From Miscanthus floridulus (taxonomy: Eukaryota; Streptophyta; Magnoliopsida; Poales; Poaceae), in contig NC_089587.1 in assembly GCF_019320115.1 (NCBI RefSeq), positions 105,139,158-105,203,157 on the forward strand: a stretch of 64,000 nucleotides of DNA, written 5' to 3'. The position numbers and the translations under genes are program-made. A model generated the notes under the pieces. The model saw nothing but the letters and a program-made list of their open reading frames with translations, made no database searches and had not been told where the DNA came from. This document shows positions 23,341-35,556 of the stretch, piece by piece (the first letter of the stretch is position 1; each line of letters opens with the position of its first letter).

Positions 23341-23764
23341 GAAATCTTGCCCCTAGGTCACGGACACAATTCGCCACACTATGGCGAACTACGTCAGTAC
23401 TAGGGTGAATTAGGGCTATTCATAAACGGCCGAGGGCGAATTGCGTCGGTGACTAGGGCGAACCACGTCGGTGACATCAACAACGCGGTTTGCCCTAGTC
23501 ACCGACGCAATTTGCCCTAGTGTGATTGTTTAGCATTAACAATAACGATAATACGAATGTTGATCGACTAGGCCACGAGAGGGCGGTGTGACGAGAGTGG
23601 TGGTGCTCTGCTCCGTCGTATATATGTTTGTACACATGGGTGAACGAGGGTGGAGGTGCTCTGCCGTATAAACCCTAAACTCTAGGGCGAACGAGGGCGG
23701 CGGTGCTCCGCCATATAAACCCTAATGAGGGCGGTGGTGCTCCGCCGTATAAACCCTAAACGTC
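23341..23764. repeat. Short direct and inverted repeats between ORF2 and the captured gene
   Basis: Two sets are visible. At 23380-23525, TAGGGCGAAccACGTCGGTGAC-type units occur in both orientations and can pair (23448-23475 with 23495-23522). At 23640-23762, a unit of roughly 45 bp (GAGGGCGGTGGTGCTCCGCC, then ATATAAACCCTAA) is repeated about three times. No coding signal. Confidence 0.7.
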
Positions 23765-24480
<716 letters not shown>

Positions 24481-24687
24481 CGTCACGACCTTGTTGTCCG
24501 AGGAGAGGACAGCGTCCGAGAGAACTCACCTCAAGACTGTGGAGGCGCGCGCGGTGGAGGGCTCATCGGCGTGAGGTGGGGTGGCGACCGGCAGCGGTGC
24601 GAGGAAGAAGAGGAGAAAGGGTGGCTGTTCGATGAGGAAGAAGAGGAGGGGATCGATCTACGCCAGGCACTAGCGCATATATACTAG
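24481..24687 (+). other. GC-rich stretch after the captured fragment
   Basis: Contains a second copy of GAGGAGAGGACAGCGTCCGA (24404 and again 24499), so a short duplication joins it to the esterase fragment. No protein motif is recognised; the reading frame here is a low-complexity Glu/Gly-rich shadow. Confidence 0.4.
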
Positions 24688-24925
24688 GGAGATTTACTCT
24701 CAGTGCCAGCCACTAGCCGAGAGTAAAGGTCCTTTACTCCCGATGTGTGTTACCAACCGGAAGTAAAGGTACCTTTACTCCCGGTGCTTGTTACCAACCG
24801 GGAGTAAAGGTATACCTTTAACACGCACCGGGAGTAAAGGGTTTTTTGGTGGGCCACGAAACTGTAGCCCACCTTTACTCCTGGGTGGGCTTCCCACCCG
24901 GGAGTAAAGGTGGGCTGCAGTTTCG
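24688..24925. repeat. Internal block of TTTACTCCCGG / CCGGGAGTAAA repeats
   Basis: About nine copies in alternating orientation of a motif close to, but different from, the element's own subterminal TTTAGTCCCGG (AC for AG). It lies in the middle of the transposon, between the captured fragment and the end of the transposase gene. No CACTA terminus is seen at either edge. Confidence 0.8.
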
Positions 24926-25378
24926 TTTCCCGCCTGTTTTGAGCAAATTTTTTTAATAAAATGCAATAGTCTTGTTAAATACATAGTAAATTAAATAAAA
25001 GGCATAAAATTATTTTGTTAAAAATATGGATTTGTTTTTCTTTATTGCACATAGGAAAAATCTATAACCTAACTTTTTTTATTTTTTGTTATAATTATAA
25101 AACATAATGTAACTAATATTTATTATTTTGTTAATGCAAAAATGTAGTGTTTAATTAAAATTATTAAAACTATTGGTTTTGGACAGAAAATTTGTTTTCA
25201 CATCATTTTAACGTTAATATTTTAATTTTTCATCACTCAATATCCTAATTTAACTTTTCGAGAGAGAAATCCCACCAAGTCAAACATTGATTTAATTTGA
25301 AACACGACATAATAAACATCTGAATTCACAATTATTACATAATATCTCAAACACACACTACATTAAATCACTATATCA
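24926..25378. other. AT-rich 3' region of the CACTA transposase gene
   Basis: No coding signal; long A/T stretches. It would hold the transposase 3' untranslated region and polyadenylation site. Confidence 0.4.
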
Positions 25379-28303
25379 TCAAGTGGGCACAGCAGTGAAC
25401 TTCTTCTTTACGTATGTCCCTTGGTTATGATCGCGTCATAACCATGGAGTGTCCTCATCATTTATCAAGATGCTAGGGTCTTTGTTCACTTTGAAGGGCG
25501 GAATTCGGTCATCCTTTTCATAATCTTCTGACATGTCCGACTTGTCCTCAATTCCCACGATGACTCTTTTCTCTGAAAGAACTATGTGGCGCTTTGGCTC
25601 TTTGGTTGAGTCATTATTGTTTTTCCCTCTTTTTGGTTTGGTAGACATATCATTGACATAGAACACCTGATTCACATCATTGGCAAGGACGAATGGTTCG
25701 TCTTTGTACCAAATATTACTGAGGTCTACTGTTGTCATTCCATACTCGTTGTCTACTGTTACCCCACCTTCGGTCACCTTGACCCATTGGCACTTGAACA
25801 ATGGGATCTTCAAAGTAGGTGCATATTCTAGTTCCCATATTTCATCTATGCGGCCATAATATGTCTGCTTATTCCCATTTGGGTCTATGGCATCTATGCG
25901 GACACCACTATTTTGGTTGGTACTCCTTTTATCTTGGGCTACTATGTAGAATATGTTCCCATTTATCTCGTACCCTTTGTATGTGATGATATGCCATGAT
26001 GGTTGCATAGCCAATAAATACAGTTGCTCATGGATGCTCTCATCACCTTGACATTTTTTTCACAACCAACCATCGAAAGTTTCTATGTGCTTACGTGTAA
26101 TCCAAGCTTCAGTCTTCCCTGGAAACTCGGATCGTAAGAGATCCTTGTGTGTCTCAATATACGGATCTACCAAAGAGGAGTTCTGTAGAACTATGTAGTG
26201 TGATTTATTGAAATAATCATCATCCGTACCAATATATGTTTTCCTCCCTAGTGTCCCCTGGAAGTAATTGCATCATGAGAACGTGACAGTCATGGGACTT
26301 TAAGTTATAGGATTTCTTCTTTGGCACATTTATAATACCCTTTATATTCGAGGAGAATCCAGATGGTACCTTGATGTTGTTTAAGCATTCAAACATGATT
26401 TCCTTCTCCTCTTTGCTTAGAGTGTAGCTGGCAGGACGTAGGTAATGGCGTCCATCATCTGTCTTCTATGGATGTAGGTTGTCTCTTTCTCTCAAACAAC
26501 GTAGGTCCTGTCATGCTTCAAATGTGTCCTTAGGCTTTCCATACACACCCATGAAGTCTAGCAGGTTCACACAAAGATTCTTCATCAGGTGCATCACATT
26601 GATCGAGCTGTGGACCTCTAGGACTTGCCAATAGGGTAGGTCCCAAAATATGGACTTCTTCTTCCACATGGGTGTGTGATCGTTAGCGTCGTTCGGAACA
26701 GGTTGGCTGCCATGTCCTTTTCCAAAGATGACTTTCACATCATTGACCATATCGAGTACATCCTCACTGGTTCGGTTGCGAGGCTTGGTCTGGTGGTCTG
26801 CCTTCCCTTTAAAATGCTTGCCTTTCTTTCTTATGGGGTGATTTGCAGGAAGAAATCGACGATGGCCAAGGTACACGACCTTTCGACATTTTTTCAAGAA
26901 TACACCTCTAATATCACCGAAGCAGTGTGTGCATGCGTTATATCCCTTGTTTGACTGTCCTGAAAGATTACTTAGAGCAGGCCAATCATTGATTGTTACG
27001 AACAACAATGCTCGCCGATCAAAGTGTTCCTATTTGTACTCATCCCACACACGTACACCTTCTTTATTCCACAAAATGAGAAGTTTGTCAATAAGTGGTC
27101 TTAGGTACACATCGATGTCTTTGCCAGGTTGCTTTGGGCCTTGGATGAGCACAGGCATCATAATGAACTTCCGCTTCATGCATAACCAAGGAGGAAGGTT
27201 GTAGATACTTAGAGTAACAGGCCAAGTGCTATGACTACTGTTCTGCTCTCCAAAAGGATTGATACCATCTGTACTTAAAGCAAACCTTAAGTTTCTTACG
27301 TCATTTGTAAACTCCGGGAATTCTTTGTCGATTGCTCTCCACTGGGACCCATCAGCAGGGTGTCTCAACATATTGTCTACATTACGGTCTTCTTTGTGCC
27401 ATCGCAACAATTTTGCATGTTCTTTGTTTCTGAACAGACGTTTCAAGCATGGTATTATAGGAGCATACCACATAACCTTGGTAGGGATTTTCTTCCACGG
27501 ACGTTCGCCCTCAACATCACCAGGGTCATCTCGCCTGATCTTATACCGCGATGCATGGCATACCGGGCATGCATCCAATTTCTCATACTCTTTGCCACGG
27601 TACAGGATGCAGTCATTAGGACATGGATGTATCTTCTCGATTTCTAGCCCCATAGGACAGACAACTTATTTTGCTTCGTAGGTAGTGGCGGGCAATTCAT
27701 TGTCCTTCGGAAGCATCTTCTTTTGGATTTTTAGTAACTCTCCAAACCCCTTGTTAGATACACCATTCTTTGCCTTCCATTACAGCAATTCTAGTGTGGT
27801 TCCTAACTTTTTCTGCCCTGCATCACAAGTTGGGTACAACAATTTCTTGTGATCTTCTAGCATCCGCTCGAACTTGATCTTCTCCTTTTCACTTTCACAT
27901 TCTTTTGTGCGTCACGAATGACCTGACAAAGATCATCAGCAGGCTCATCTTCTGCGGCTACCTCTTCTTTAGCTTCTCCCATTGCAGTATCATTGAAGCA
28001 CGCACCATCGGAAATAATATCATTGTTGTCCTATTGTTCTTCTTCACCTTCTTCCATTACAATGCCGGTTTCTCCGTGCTTTGTCCAATAAATATAGTTT
28101 GGCATGAAACCCGACTTGAACAAGTGTGAATAAAGAGTCCTTGAGCAAGGATATTCCACCATATTCTTACATATGGCACATGGGCAGCACATGAAACTGT
28201 CGCGTTTGTTTGCCTCGGCCGCACATAACAAAGAATGCACGCCGTCAATGAACTCTTGGGAGCGGCGATCAGCATTGTACATCCAATGCCGGCTCATCTG
28301 CAT
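25379..28303 (-). pseudogene. TNP2-like CACTA transposase
   Basis: Transposase that cuts and joins CACTA ends. Domains in order on the minus strand: Transpos_assoc (SRHWMYNADRRSQEFIDGVH, CCPCAICKN, HLFKSGFMPNYIYWTKHGET; 28298-28080); an acidic linker with stops; Transposase_21 (HPCPNDCILY, LDACPVCHASRYK, WPVTLSIYNLPPWLC, LFVTINDWPALSNLSGQSNK, RKVVYLGHRRFL; 27640-26840); the LEVHSSINVMHLMKNLCVNL block (26620-26560); a DUF4218-like part (26500-26050); and a DUF4216-like part (KIPLFKCQWVKV, DEPFVLANDVNQVFYV; 25800-25640). TGA codons at 25436-25438 and about 26060 look like former CGA (Arg), so the natural stop is at 25379-25381. TGCAG directly before ATGAGC at 28298 looks like a splice acceptor. 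Confidence 0.9.
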
Positions 28304-28385
28304 TACATGACATAAATACCATATTAAAACCTAGATCATAATTAATTATTTATACAACATGCGTGCCACCACAAAAGGTACAAAT

Positions 28386-28918
28386 TTATGAAAGCATCGC
28401 TACAATGTAGACAATCCCAACTACCACTAAAAGAACTAAAGCTAAAATACATTTCAGGAGCACAAGGATTTTGCGACCAATTTCAACTAAAATAGACAGA
28501 TCCCCCGATTGTGCAACATATTTGGGCTTCTTTGGCTGGATCACTGCCTCATTAGCCACCGTATCTGCCTGTTGTGCAAGATATTTTTGCACGAGTTCAA
28601 CATACTCTTCCTCCCAGTAGAAGCCTGAACATCGTCCACTGCCATCCCACTGAAATTAAAACAAAAAATTAGAACTTTAATCACAACCATCATGAAAATA
28701 GGTATAAACTAACCATAATCATTAAATACGATAAAATAACTCACATTGCGATCCGGACACTTGTAGAAGATACGATCCTTGTTGGGACCCTCCTTCACTT
28801 GGTACTCCATCACAATCTTCGTCTCATCATGACACTTGCCGCATGGAATGAGAGGGAGGCCCGGCCTAAGTCGCTTTGGAAACCCATGAGAGGCTGAGGA
28901 CCCGGAAGCAGTTGCCAT
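28386..28918 (-). CDS. Small GRF-type zinc finger protein with C-terminal membrane helix, two exons, intact
   Basis: Exon 1 is 28918-28745 (58 codons); the intron 28744-28650 (95 bp) starts GTGAGT and ends TTTCAG; exon 2 is 28649-28386 including the stop. Total is 145 aa with phase 0 splicing and no internal stop. Residues 22-70 fit a GRF zinc finger: CGKC (26-29), FYKCP (Cys54), then, across the junction, GRCSGFYW (Cys65). Residues 119-142 form a strongly hydrophobic helix (LLKCILALVLLVVVGIVYIV) near the C-terminus, a tail-anchor arrangement. GRF fingers in other proteins bind nucleic acid, usually single-stranded; here that is inference. The stop is only 82 bp before the transposase start, in the same direction. 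It could be a separate CACTA gene or a captured host gene. Confidence 0.72.
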
Positions 28919-29293
28919 CTACTCTCTATACTCATTTTTAATACACTATAAATTTCTCATTTTATAAACAAATAAAATTAAGAAACTATAAAATTATCTA
29001 TATCTCTAAACAATGATATTTTTAATGGTCATTGTGTTCTCGTCTTTTACTGCGGCAGGTAAGTAATTCATATGATATTTCCACAAATTAACAGAAGAAT
29101 GGGAGTGTACACACATAGCAATCGATTATCGTTTATATTTATATATATACTACGTTTGGGTACGGTGATTGACAGACTACTGCGACGATATCAGGACGTG
29201 TGAATAAATAACCATCCGTACTAGTTGACCTTGCTTACGTGATCATCTCAGCGAGCATTTCTCCACTGGACGGCACCGTACTTGGCTACAGAA

Positions 29294-29367
29294 GAGCTCC
29301 GATTCTACGAGGAAGGGAACACGGTCTTCCACGACCGTTGCCGCTCTCCCTCGTAGAATCAAAGCTC
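29294..29367. repeat. Imperfect hairpin, copy 1
   Basis: Arm GAGCTCCGATTCTACGAGG (29294-29312) pairs with 29349-29367 (17 of 19 positions). An inner stem ACGGTC/GACCGT (29321-29326, 29333-29338) has a TTCCAC loop. Confidence 0.7.
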
Positions 29368-29851
29368 CTCCTTGACATCCGTTACCGCTCGGCAGAGAAC
29401 ATGCTCTCCGAAATGAACACGGTCCGCTAGTTCAACTAGCTACTTTAACCTTCCTTCATGTAAATATGCAAGCTTGAAGTGATTTTGAGCTCAAATTGCT
29501 TACAAATGAAAAAAACCACAATAAAGAACCATATATATATAGTGAACAAAATGGGATAAGACAATGATGAAACATGAGAGTATGAAGTTGGTAACCTTTA
29601 GAACCGAAGAATCGACGGAGGAATCGAAGAAATCGATGGAGGAATCGAAGAATGGATGGAGAAAGAGCAAGAACACTGCTTAAATTTGAACTTAAGTTCT
29701 CGGGCGGGCTCGGGGAGGAAGAAGACGGTTAGCAGGATTTATAGCTCAAAAACATGTTTTAATAAATAACCATCCGTACTAGTTGACCTTGCTTACGTGA
29801 TCATCTCGGCGAGCATTTCTCCACCGGACGGCACCGTACTTGGTCAAGGAA

Positions 29852-29925
29852 GAGCTCCGATTCTACGAGGAAGGGAACACGGTCTTCCACGACCGTTGCC
29901 GCTCTCCCTCATAGAATCAAAGCTC
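29852..29925. repeat. Imperfect hairpin, copy 2
   Basis: Same hairpin in the second copy of the block. Arms 29852-29870 and 29907-29925 match at 16 of 19 positions; the inner stem is kept. Confidence 0.7.
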
Positions 29926-29999
29926 CTCCTTGATGTCCATTACTGCTCGGTAGAGAACATGCTCGCCGAGCTAAACACGGTCCACAAGTTCAACTAGTA

Positions 30000-30345
30000 C
30001 GGATTTTCTATAATTTTCTAACTATTTTCTAAGTTTTTCATTTCATAAAAAATTAAAATAAAATGTTTAGTCACGGAGTCCATAGAAATGACCATATTTT
30101 GACCTAGCAACACATTATCAATTGTCATTGTGTTGCATTGCACCCCGGACCGGACTCCGGACAATAAAATACTATGGTCGATCGATGCCGTTCTTTGTCG
30201 TACAGTCGCACGGCGACGGCCGACGGACCCGGTCAACCACCAAATCTGTCAGGCCCGGCTATTCGGGCGTATTGTCAAAAGAGAACAGATTTGCTTCCTA
30301 TTGCACGGCTTTGCATTGCATCTGTCATACCAGTCGGAGGCACTA
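30000..30345. other. Unique stretch between duplicated blocks
   Basis: No protein motif or repeat is recognised. The overlapping short ORFs have no family resemblance and no splice context. Confidence 0.3.
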
Positions 30346-30812
30346 GTCCCTATACTCATTTTTTAATACACTATAAATTTCTCATTTTATATACAAATAA
30401 AATTAAAAAACTCTAAAATTCTCTATATCTCTAAACAATGAAGTGTGCTATGCATGCTACAAATGAACGGTGAATACTAGTTTTTAATAGCTACTTTAAC
30501 CTTCCTTCATGTAAATATGCAAGCTTGAAGTGATTTTGAGCTCAAATTGCTTACAAATGAAAAAACCACAATAAAGAACCATATATATATAGTGAACAAA
30601 ACGAGATAAGACAATGGTGAAAATGAGAGTATGAGATTGGTAACCTTTACAACTGAAGAATCGATGGAGGAATCAAAGAAATCGATGGAGGAATCGAAGA
30701 ATGGATGGAGGAACAATGGAGGGAGGAAGCAAGAACACTAGTGCAGTGAGCTTCAAAATGTGCTGAGCTCGGGCTCAGGGAGGAAGAAGGAGACGGCCGG
30801 GATATAAAGGGG

Positions 30813-31060
30813 GGATCTTTAGTCCCGGTTGGTGGCTCCAACCAGGACTAAAGGTCCCTCCCAATGGCTACTGCGCCAGACAGAGGTGGTAGAGACCTTT
30901 AGTCCCGGTTGGAGCCACCAACCGGGAGTAAAAGTCTACCTTTAGTCCCGGTTGGTGGCTCCAACTGGGACTAAAGGTCCCTGCCACCTCTGTCTGGCAC
31001 AGTAGCCATTGGGAGGGACCTTTAGTCCCGGTTGGAGCCACCAACCGGGACTAAAGGTAT
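30813..31060. repeat. ~240-bp palindrome made of CACTA subterminal repeats
   Basis: The left arm (CTTTAGTCCCGGTTGGTGGC at 30818 onward, through GGTCCCTCCCAATGGCTACT) is repeated as its complement in the right arm, ending CCAACCGGGACTAAAG at about 31058; the centre is near 30938. Each arm also contains smaller hairpins. This is the right subterminal region of the transposon. Confidence 0.88.
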
Positions 31061-31103
31061 CTCTAGTCCCGGGCGCAAAAAATGCTGGGACTAGAGCCCA
31101 TTT

Positions 31104-31137
31104 TGGCCGAGGATCAAAGGTCTGTTCTCTACTAGTG
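31104..31137 (-). repeat. CACTA right terminal inverted repeat
   Basis: On the minus strand: CACTAGTAGAGAACAGACC. It matches the left end in the pattern CACTrGTAsAGA...CCTTT. The TAA duplication follows at 31138-31140. Confidence 0.9.
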
Positions 31138-34100
31138 TAAACTAACTACTAAATTGTGTCATGAGCATCTTGTTTTTTGTAATAATGCATGCGGTAGAAG
31201 GTGTTGATAAATTTCTTGTAGCCTAAAATAATCAATAAAAATGTTAAATCAATGTTGATGCAATAGCTCATGTATATCAAGTAGGGTTTAAAACCAATTT
31301 TTATTAAATAAAAATACTATAGAACATGTGTGTGATACTTAAATAAAATTAGAAGTGCAAACTTTGTAGATGACAATGAAATGCTTGCTGTTGAAAAATA
31401 ATATTGCTTAGTAATATTTTCAATAGCATAGAAATGCAATTTAAAATAGAGTTGAAATCAAAAAGCTTAGAAAATTTCAAGCTTGTGTACAACTGGACAT
31501 TGCCAAGTTTAGCAATTTATTTAGAGAGATTGGGTTAGAGGGTGATGCGGTATTTTAGCTCGTCTGAGCAGCCTCATGTATCAGTTTGATCGTGGTGAAG
31601 TCGGTTTCGGTTTAGAGGCAATGGTTTATTGGTAGTCGCTTCTTTAAAATCCGTGCACAGCACGTTCTCAGGCAAGTCCTCTGGGCTGGGCGCGGTCACC
31701 AGGCTATGGGGGTGCGCCATTGCATCATTGGTGCGCTCTGCGTGTTCACGTGTGCTGCCACACTTGGCCGGCCTGGTCGCCCGTGTCATGGCGTTGGCCA
31801 GCTCTGACCCGGTTGACTGTCGCTGCTGCCGCTGCCGCTGTCGCCACTTTGGCGCTGCTACGCTGCTCTCTCTTTCTCTCTCCCTCCCTCCCTTCATTGT
31901 AGCTTGCGTTGTTCACTGCACACATCGCTGTGATGCTATGCCACGGCCTCAAGGCCATGGCGTGGGTGCTGCTACTGTCTTCGTGCCCGCACTGTGTCGA
32001 CATCGCTGCCGCTACTGTCGTATCACCACGCTGCGCACCTACCGCTACACCACTTTACGTTGTTGGCCCACTTTGATGCCGCACGCACGAGGCTGTTTCA
32101 CCGTCGCCTTGCCATTTATGACACTACGGCGTGCGGGTCACGTCGGCAGCGAGCGCGTGGCCACCGGCTATGCTCTAGGCCAGGCTTGGCCGCCACTACT
32201 CCGCGTCGTGTGCATGTACTACCAAGCCATGCAGAGGACTGCACTCTACCTTCTCTATCGCCTTGCCTCCTGTAGCGCGCGTTCACTGTAGCTCACCTCA
32301 CCTACCCCACTTTGACTCATACCGCCCCCTGCCACATCGCGACGCCACACTACCGTGTACACATGACCGCTCATGCACTCCTAAAGGCTCCACCTGAGCA
32401 TTAACCACGCAACCCCTGCCCTCGCTCATGAGGTTGTGTCCTCATGCTGCCATGCCTTGTGATGTCTTGGCCGATCCACGTTAAGTCAAGGCCGCTGTCC
32501 ACAATGTAGCAGCGGCAGCACACCATTCATTCCTTTCAAATTCACCAGCTCGGGCTTCGCAGCGCAATTCCCCGCACCAGTGGGTGGCATGGGTAGTCAG
32601 CTATGCGCCCTGTTCTCCTCAAGCATGACCAATCACTATCGGTCGACAATTTGGTGTTTTGCTCGCCATCGGCCGTGGGCGCCGCCGAATTAGTAGGTTG
32701 GGAGGTAAGGTAGGTAGGAGTGGTAGCAGTTCGATTGCTCGTAACCTTGCACTTGCCTTGACTCCCTCTATCCGGTGCTCACACTGTTTTTGCTATGAAA
32801 CTCATCGGCGATGTGGTGACGCGCCGGTGTCCATCGCAGAGCGCCGCTGCCTCGCTCGATCGCACATGGACAGACCACCATGGTGCTTCCCATCTTCAAC
32901 CGTCAGTAGTGCGTACACCACGGTGAGCTACGGATGCTTCTCCGCCATCTCTACCTTACCATGAGGGCGTAGGCTCGCTAGAATAGTCGCGCCATCGCCG
33001 CAGATAGCCACTCGTCGATGCAGCCCATGACAGTGCGCCTCTGAGTCCATAACCGCCACCCACCCTTGCACATTTAGATGTAGATGGTCGTCGGCCCCTT
33101 ACTTCCATCGTAGCAAGCCTAGTTTGCTCGGCGTAAGTTGCCGCCGGTGTGCCGCGTCGCCGCGCGCAGGTGCACCAAGGACCGCCATGTTGCAAAGGCA
33201 ACACATTCCAGCGTCTTTAATGCAAAGCGTGAGTCTATAGTAATAGTGTTTCATTGCTCTGCGTGATTATTCAAAAACCCAAGCCCTCTTTTGCAAAACG
33301 CGAGCACGCGTGGGTGCCCCTAGCCTTGGGTTGTGTTGGGCCGCCGTGAAGCGCGCGCAGCAGCACCGCGCTGGGCTGTCGGGCCAAAATGGTCGCCACC
33401 AGCCCTTTTCCTTTCCTAAGTATTTTCTAATTTAGTTTCTAAGGTAAATTTATAAATTCAATATAAAATTGTGTAGTTAACCAAAAATTATGAAACCAAT
33501 TTTGTTAAGTTCCTAAAATCATGATCTATCTGCTAGTATATTTTGTTCCCATAGTTTTATAATATTTTCCAAAGTTGTCTAATTAATTTGAGATGTGTAA
33601 TATTGTAAAATATAAACTTGTAGGAATTTTTGTGATAAATTGGTGATAGTGTTGGCACTGAAGCTTTTACATCAAATCCCTAACATTATTAGGTGCTCAC
33701 TATAATTTTTATAGCTCCATAATAATTAGTTTGCTAAGGTAGCTAAGTGAGCCCTAGTTTAGAAATATATATTTAATAAATAAAATGCCAAAACACCTTG
33801 GAATTTTAAAACTAGAACATTTTTTGGGAAACAACGCCTAATTCGACAACATGGATACGTAGACTAGTACGTTAGTCATTAAAGCTAGCTTGTTAGCTTG
33901 CGGAGCGTAATCATAATTGAGAGTTGTAGTTGCCGTTGATTAATTACATCTCTACATTGCATACACGTATATCATAATAGGAACAACGATGGATCATGGA
34001 GTCAACCAAGGTAGCAGAAAAGATGATGCCTTGATGATCGTGTCACTATGATGGAATGCTAACTCTTGGTTATATCTTACCCAGGCAAGCCCTGGTGCAT

Positions 34101-35552
34101 AACCCCTATTATTCTATACTTTATCTTATGCTTGTGCATTAAGTTTTAAGGAGTTGAATGAAAACCACTTGCATATATATATATCCTTATTCTATGAGTA
34201 CTACTAGTATGTCAGGATCATACAGATTACTATGCTCTAGGATTCGGTAGAAGTTAAGTGATTACCTGTCACTCGCGAGAGATAGGAAATATATTATTGT
34301 TGTTATTATATTACTATCACATGGAATATATATGAATGATAATTGAAGACCGGGCAGAATGGTACTTTGGATTTGGGCTTGGTTAGGCATTCAAGCGAGG
34401 TTCGGGTTGCACTTGTTCCGCCTGTGTTGGTTAAGGACCATCCGTTGCTGTGGATTTTAGTCAGGTCATAGGCTTATTATCCTGAGCACATACTTGCTTA
34501 TGATAGCGGGAAGGCTTGTTGCTCTCTTGTTATGGGTTTTGGCTCTTTTCTGGACCAACTAATTGTAGGCGGGGATGGTGGATGTCAAAGCACCACACTG
34601 AGTCTGGGACTTAGGAGTGGGGGTTTGGAGCCCAAGTTGGGATGGGGACCTAGACCCCTTGATAGAAGAGTGATGGGTTAGTCTTGCTTGTGCCTAGGGT
34701 ACAAGCGGGGCATGTATTTCGGGGTACCTAGCTAGGATACATTGGTTCATGAATCGCCGTGTGATATGGTAATGACTTGGCTATGATATAGCACCATTAT
34801 AAGACCTAGAATAAGAAAGATGGTAAAATAGTTCTGATTGCTTACCACCTGCTTGAAAGTAGCATAGGCGCTTACATAGAATGGTTAGTTAATGAACTAA
34901 TGATGACTACTAATGAAATTGAATATAAGGATGCACGTTTAGTAATGCTTCCATAGATGCAATAACCCAAAAGCCAGATAGCCTTGCATATCCTTGCAGT
35001 ATTTTCTTTTCCTCCTGTCGGGTAAGTCTTGCTGAGTACAATTGAGTACTCAGGGTTTTATTCCCCCTGTTGCAGGTGATTGGAGGATACTTAGAGTTGA
35101 CTCTTGTGTGGGAAGACCTCCTAATGGGCTCAGTGAGGATTCCTTTCGCGCTACGACCGTATTGTTTATTTATAACCCTCATGAAAGGCTTTATAAGAAA
35201 AGATGTAAAATCTATTAGCATCTCTTGTATATAAATGTCCATTATGTTAAAGCTCCACCATGTCCTTAAGTTAATCCTACTTCCTCTATAACTATGATAA
35301 CATTGTTATAATCCACTATTATAATAAATTGAGGTAATATTCTAATACTGTAATAAGGTGATGTAAGAAATGACTTAAGAATGTTGTAAGCTTTATTCTC
35401 TCATTTGTGATCCTGATGGAAAAATGTAGATTTTTAGTTCTCCCTTGGGATGTGCTCGATGAAACTACGTAGTTTAGTGTCCTCTCTTGGGTACTTAGTG
35501 TCTAATGGAAGACAAGTACTCCTGAGAGGCATTAGATTAGGCGGTTCTGACA
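31138..35552 (+). repeat. Element A 5' LTR, main part
   Basis: Continues the LTR that begins at 18540 and was split by the CACTA. 31141-33200 matches 49246-51300 in the 3' LTR. 33400-35552 is AT-rich and matches the inverted LTR at 15424-17470. It ends GGCGGTTCTGACA at 35552. The GC-rich middle (31700-33230) has long open frames, but they are not kept open in the other LTR copy, so I do not call genes. No TATA box could be chosen with confidence. Confidence 0.85.
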
Positions 35553-35556
35553 TAGG

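Larger units (their letters stand above)
28921..30740 (-). repeat. Duplicated blocks upstream of the GRF gene
   Basis: Three kinds of block are each present twice: 28921-29016 and 30348-30441; 29203-29439 and 29761-29997 (offset 558, no indel); 29437-29678 and 30488-30738 (offset 1051 at the start). The last pair ends in imperfect repeats of GGAGGAATCGAAGAA. This region lies between the GRF gene start and the right terminal array, where the CACTA promoter should be. The short ORFs at 29239 and 29797 are the two copies of one block and have no recognised domain. Confidence 0.85.

Noticed and set aside
24688..24925. A complete separate CACTA or MITE inside the large CACTA
   Set aside because: Only subterminal-type repeats are present. 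I found no CACT(A/G) terminus or 3-bp duplication at the edges.
31629..32291. 220-codon open frame in the GC-rich part of LTR A
   Set aside because: The matching region of the 3' LTR (49760-50420) is not open in the same frame, and there is no domain; GC-rich DNA often lacks stops by chance.
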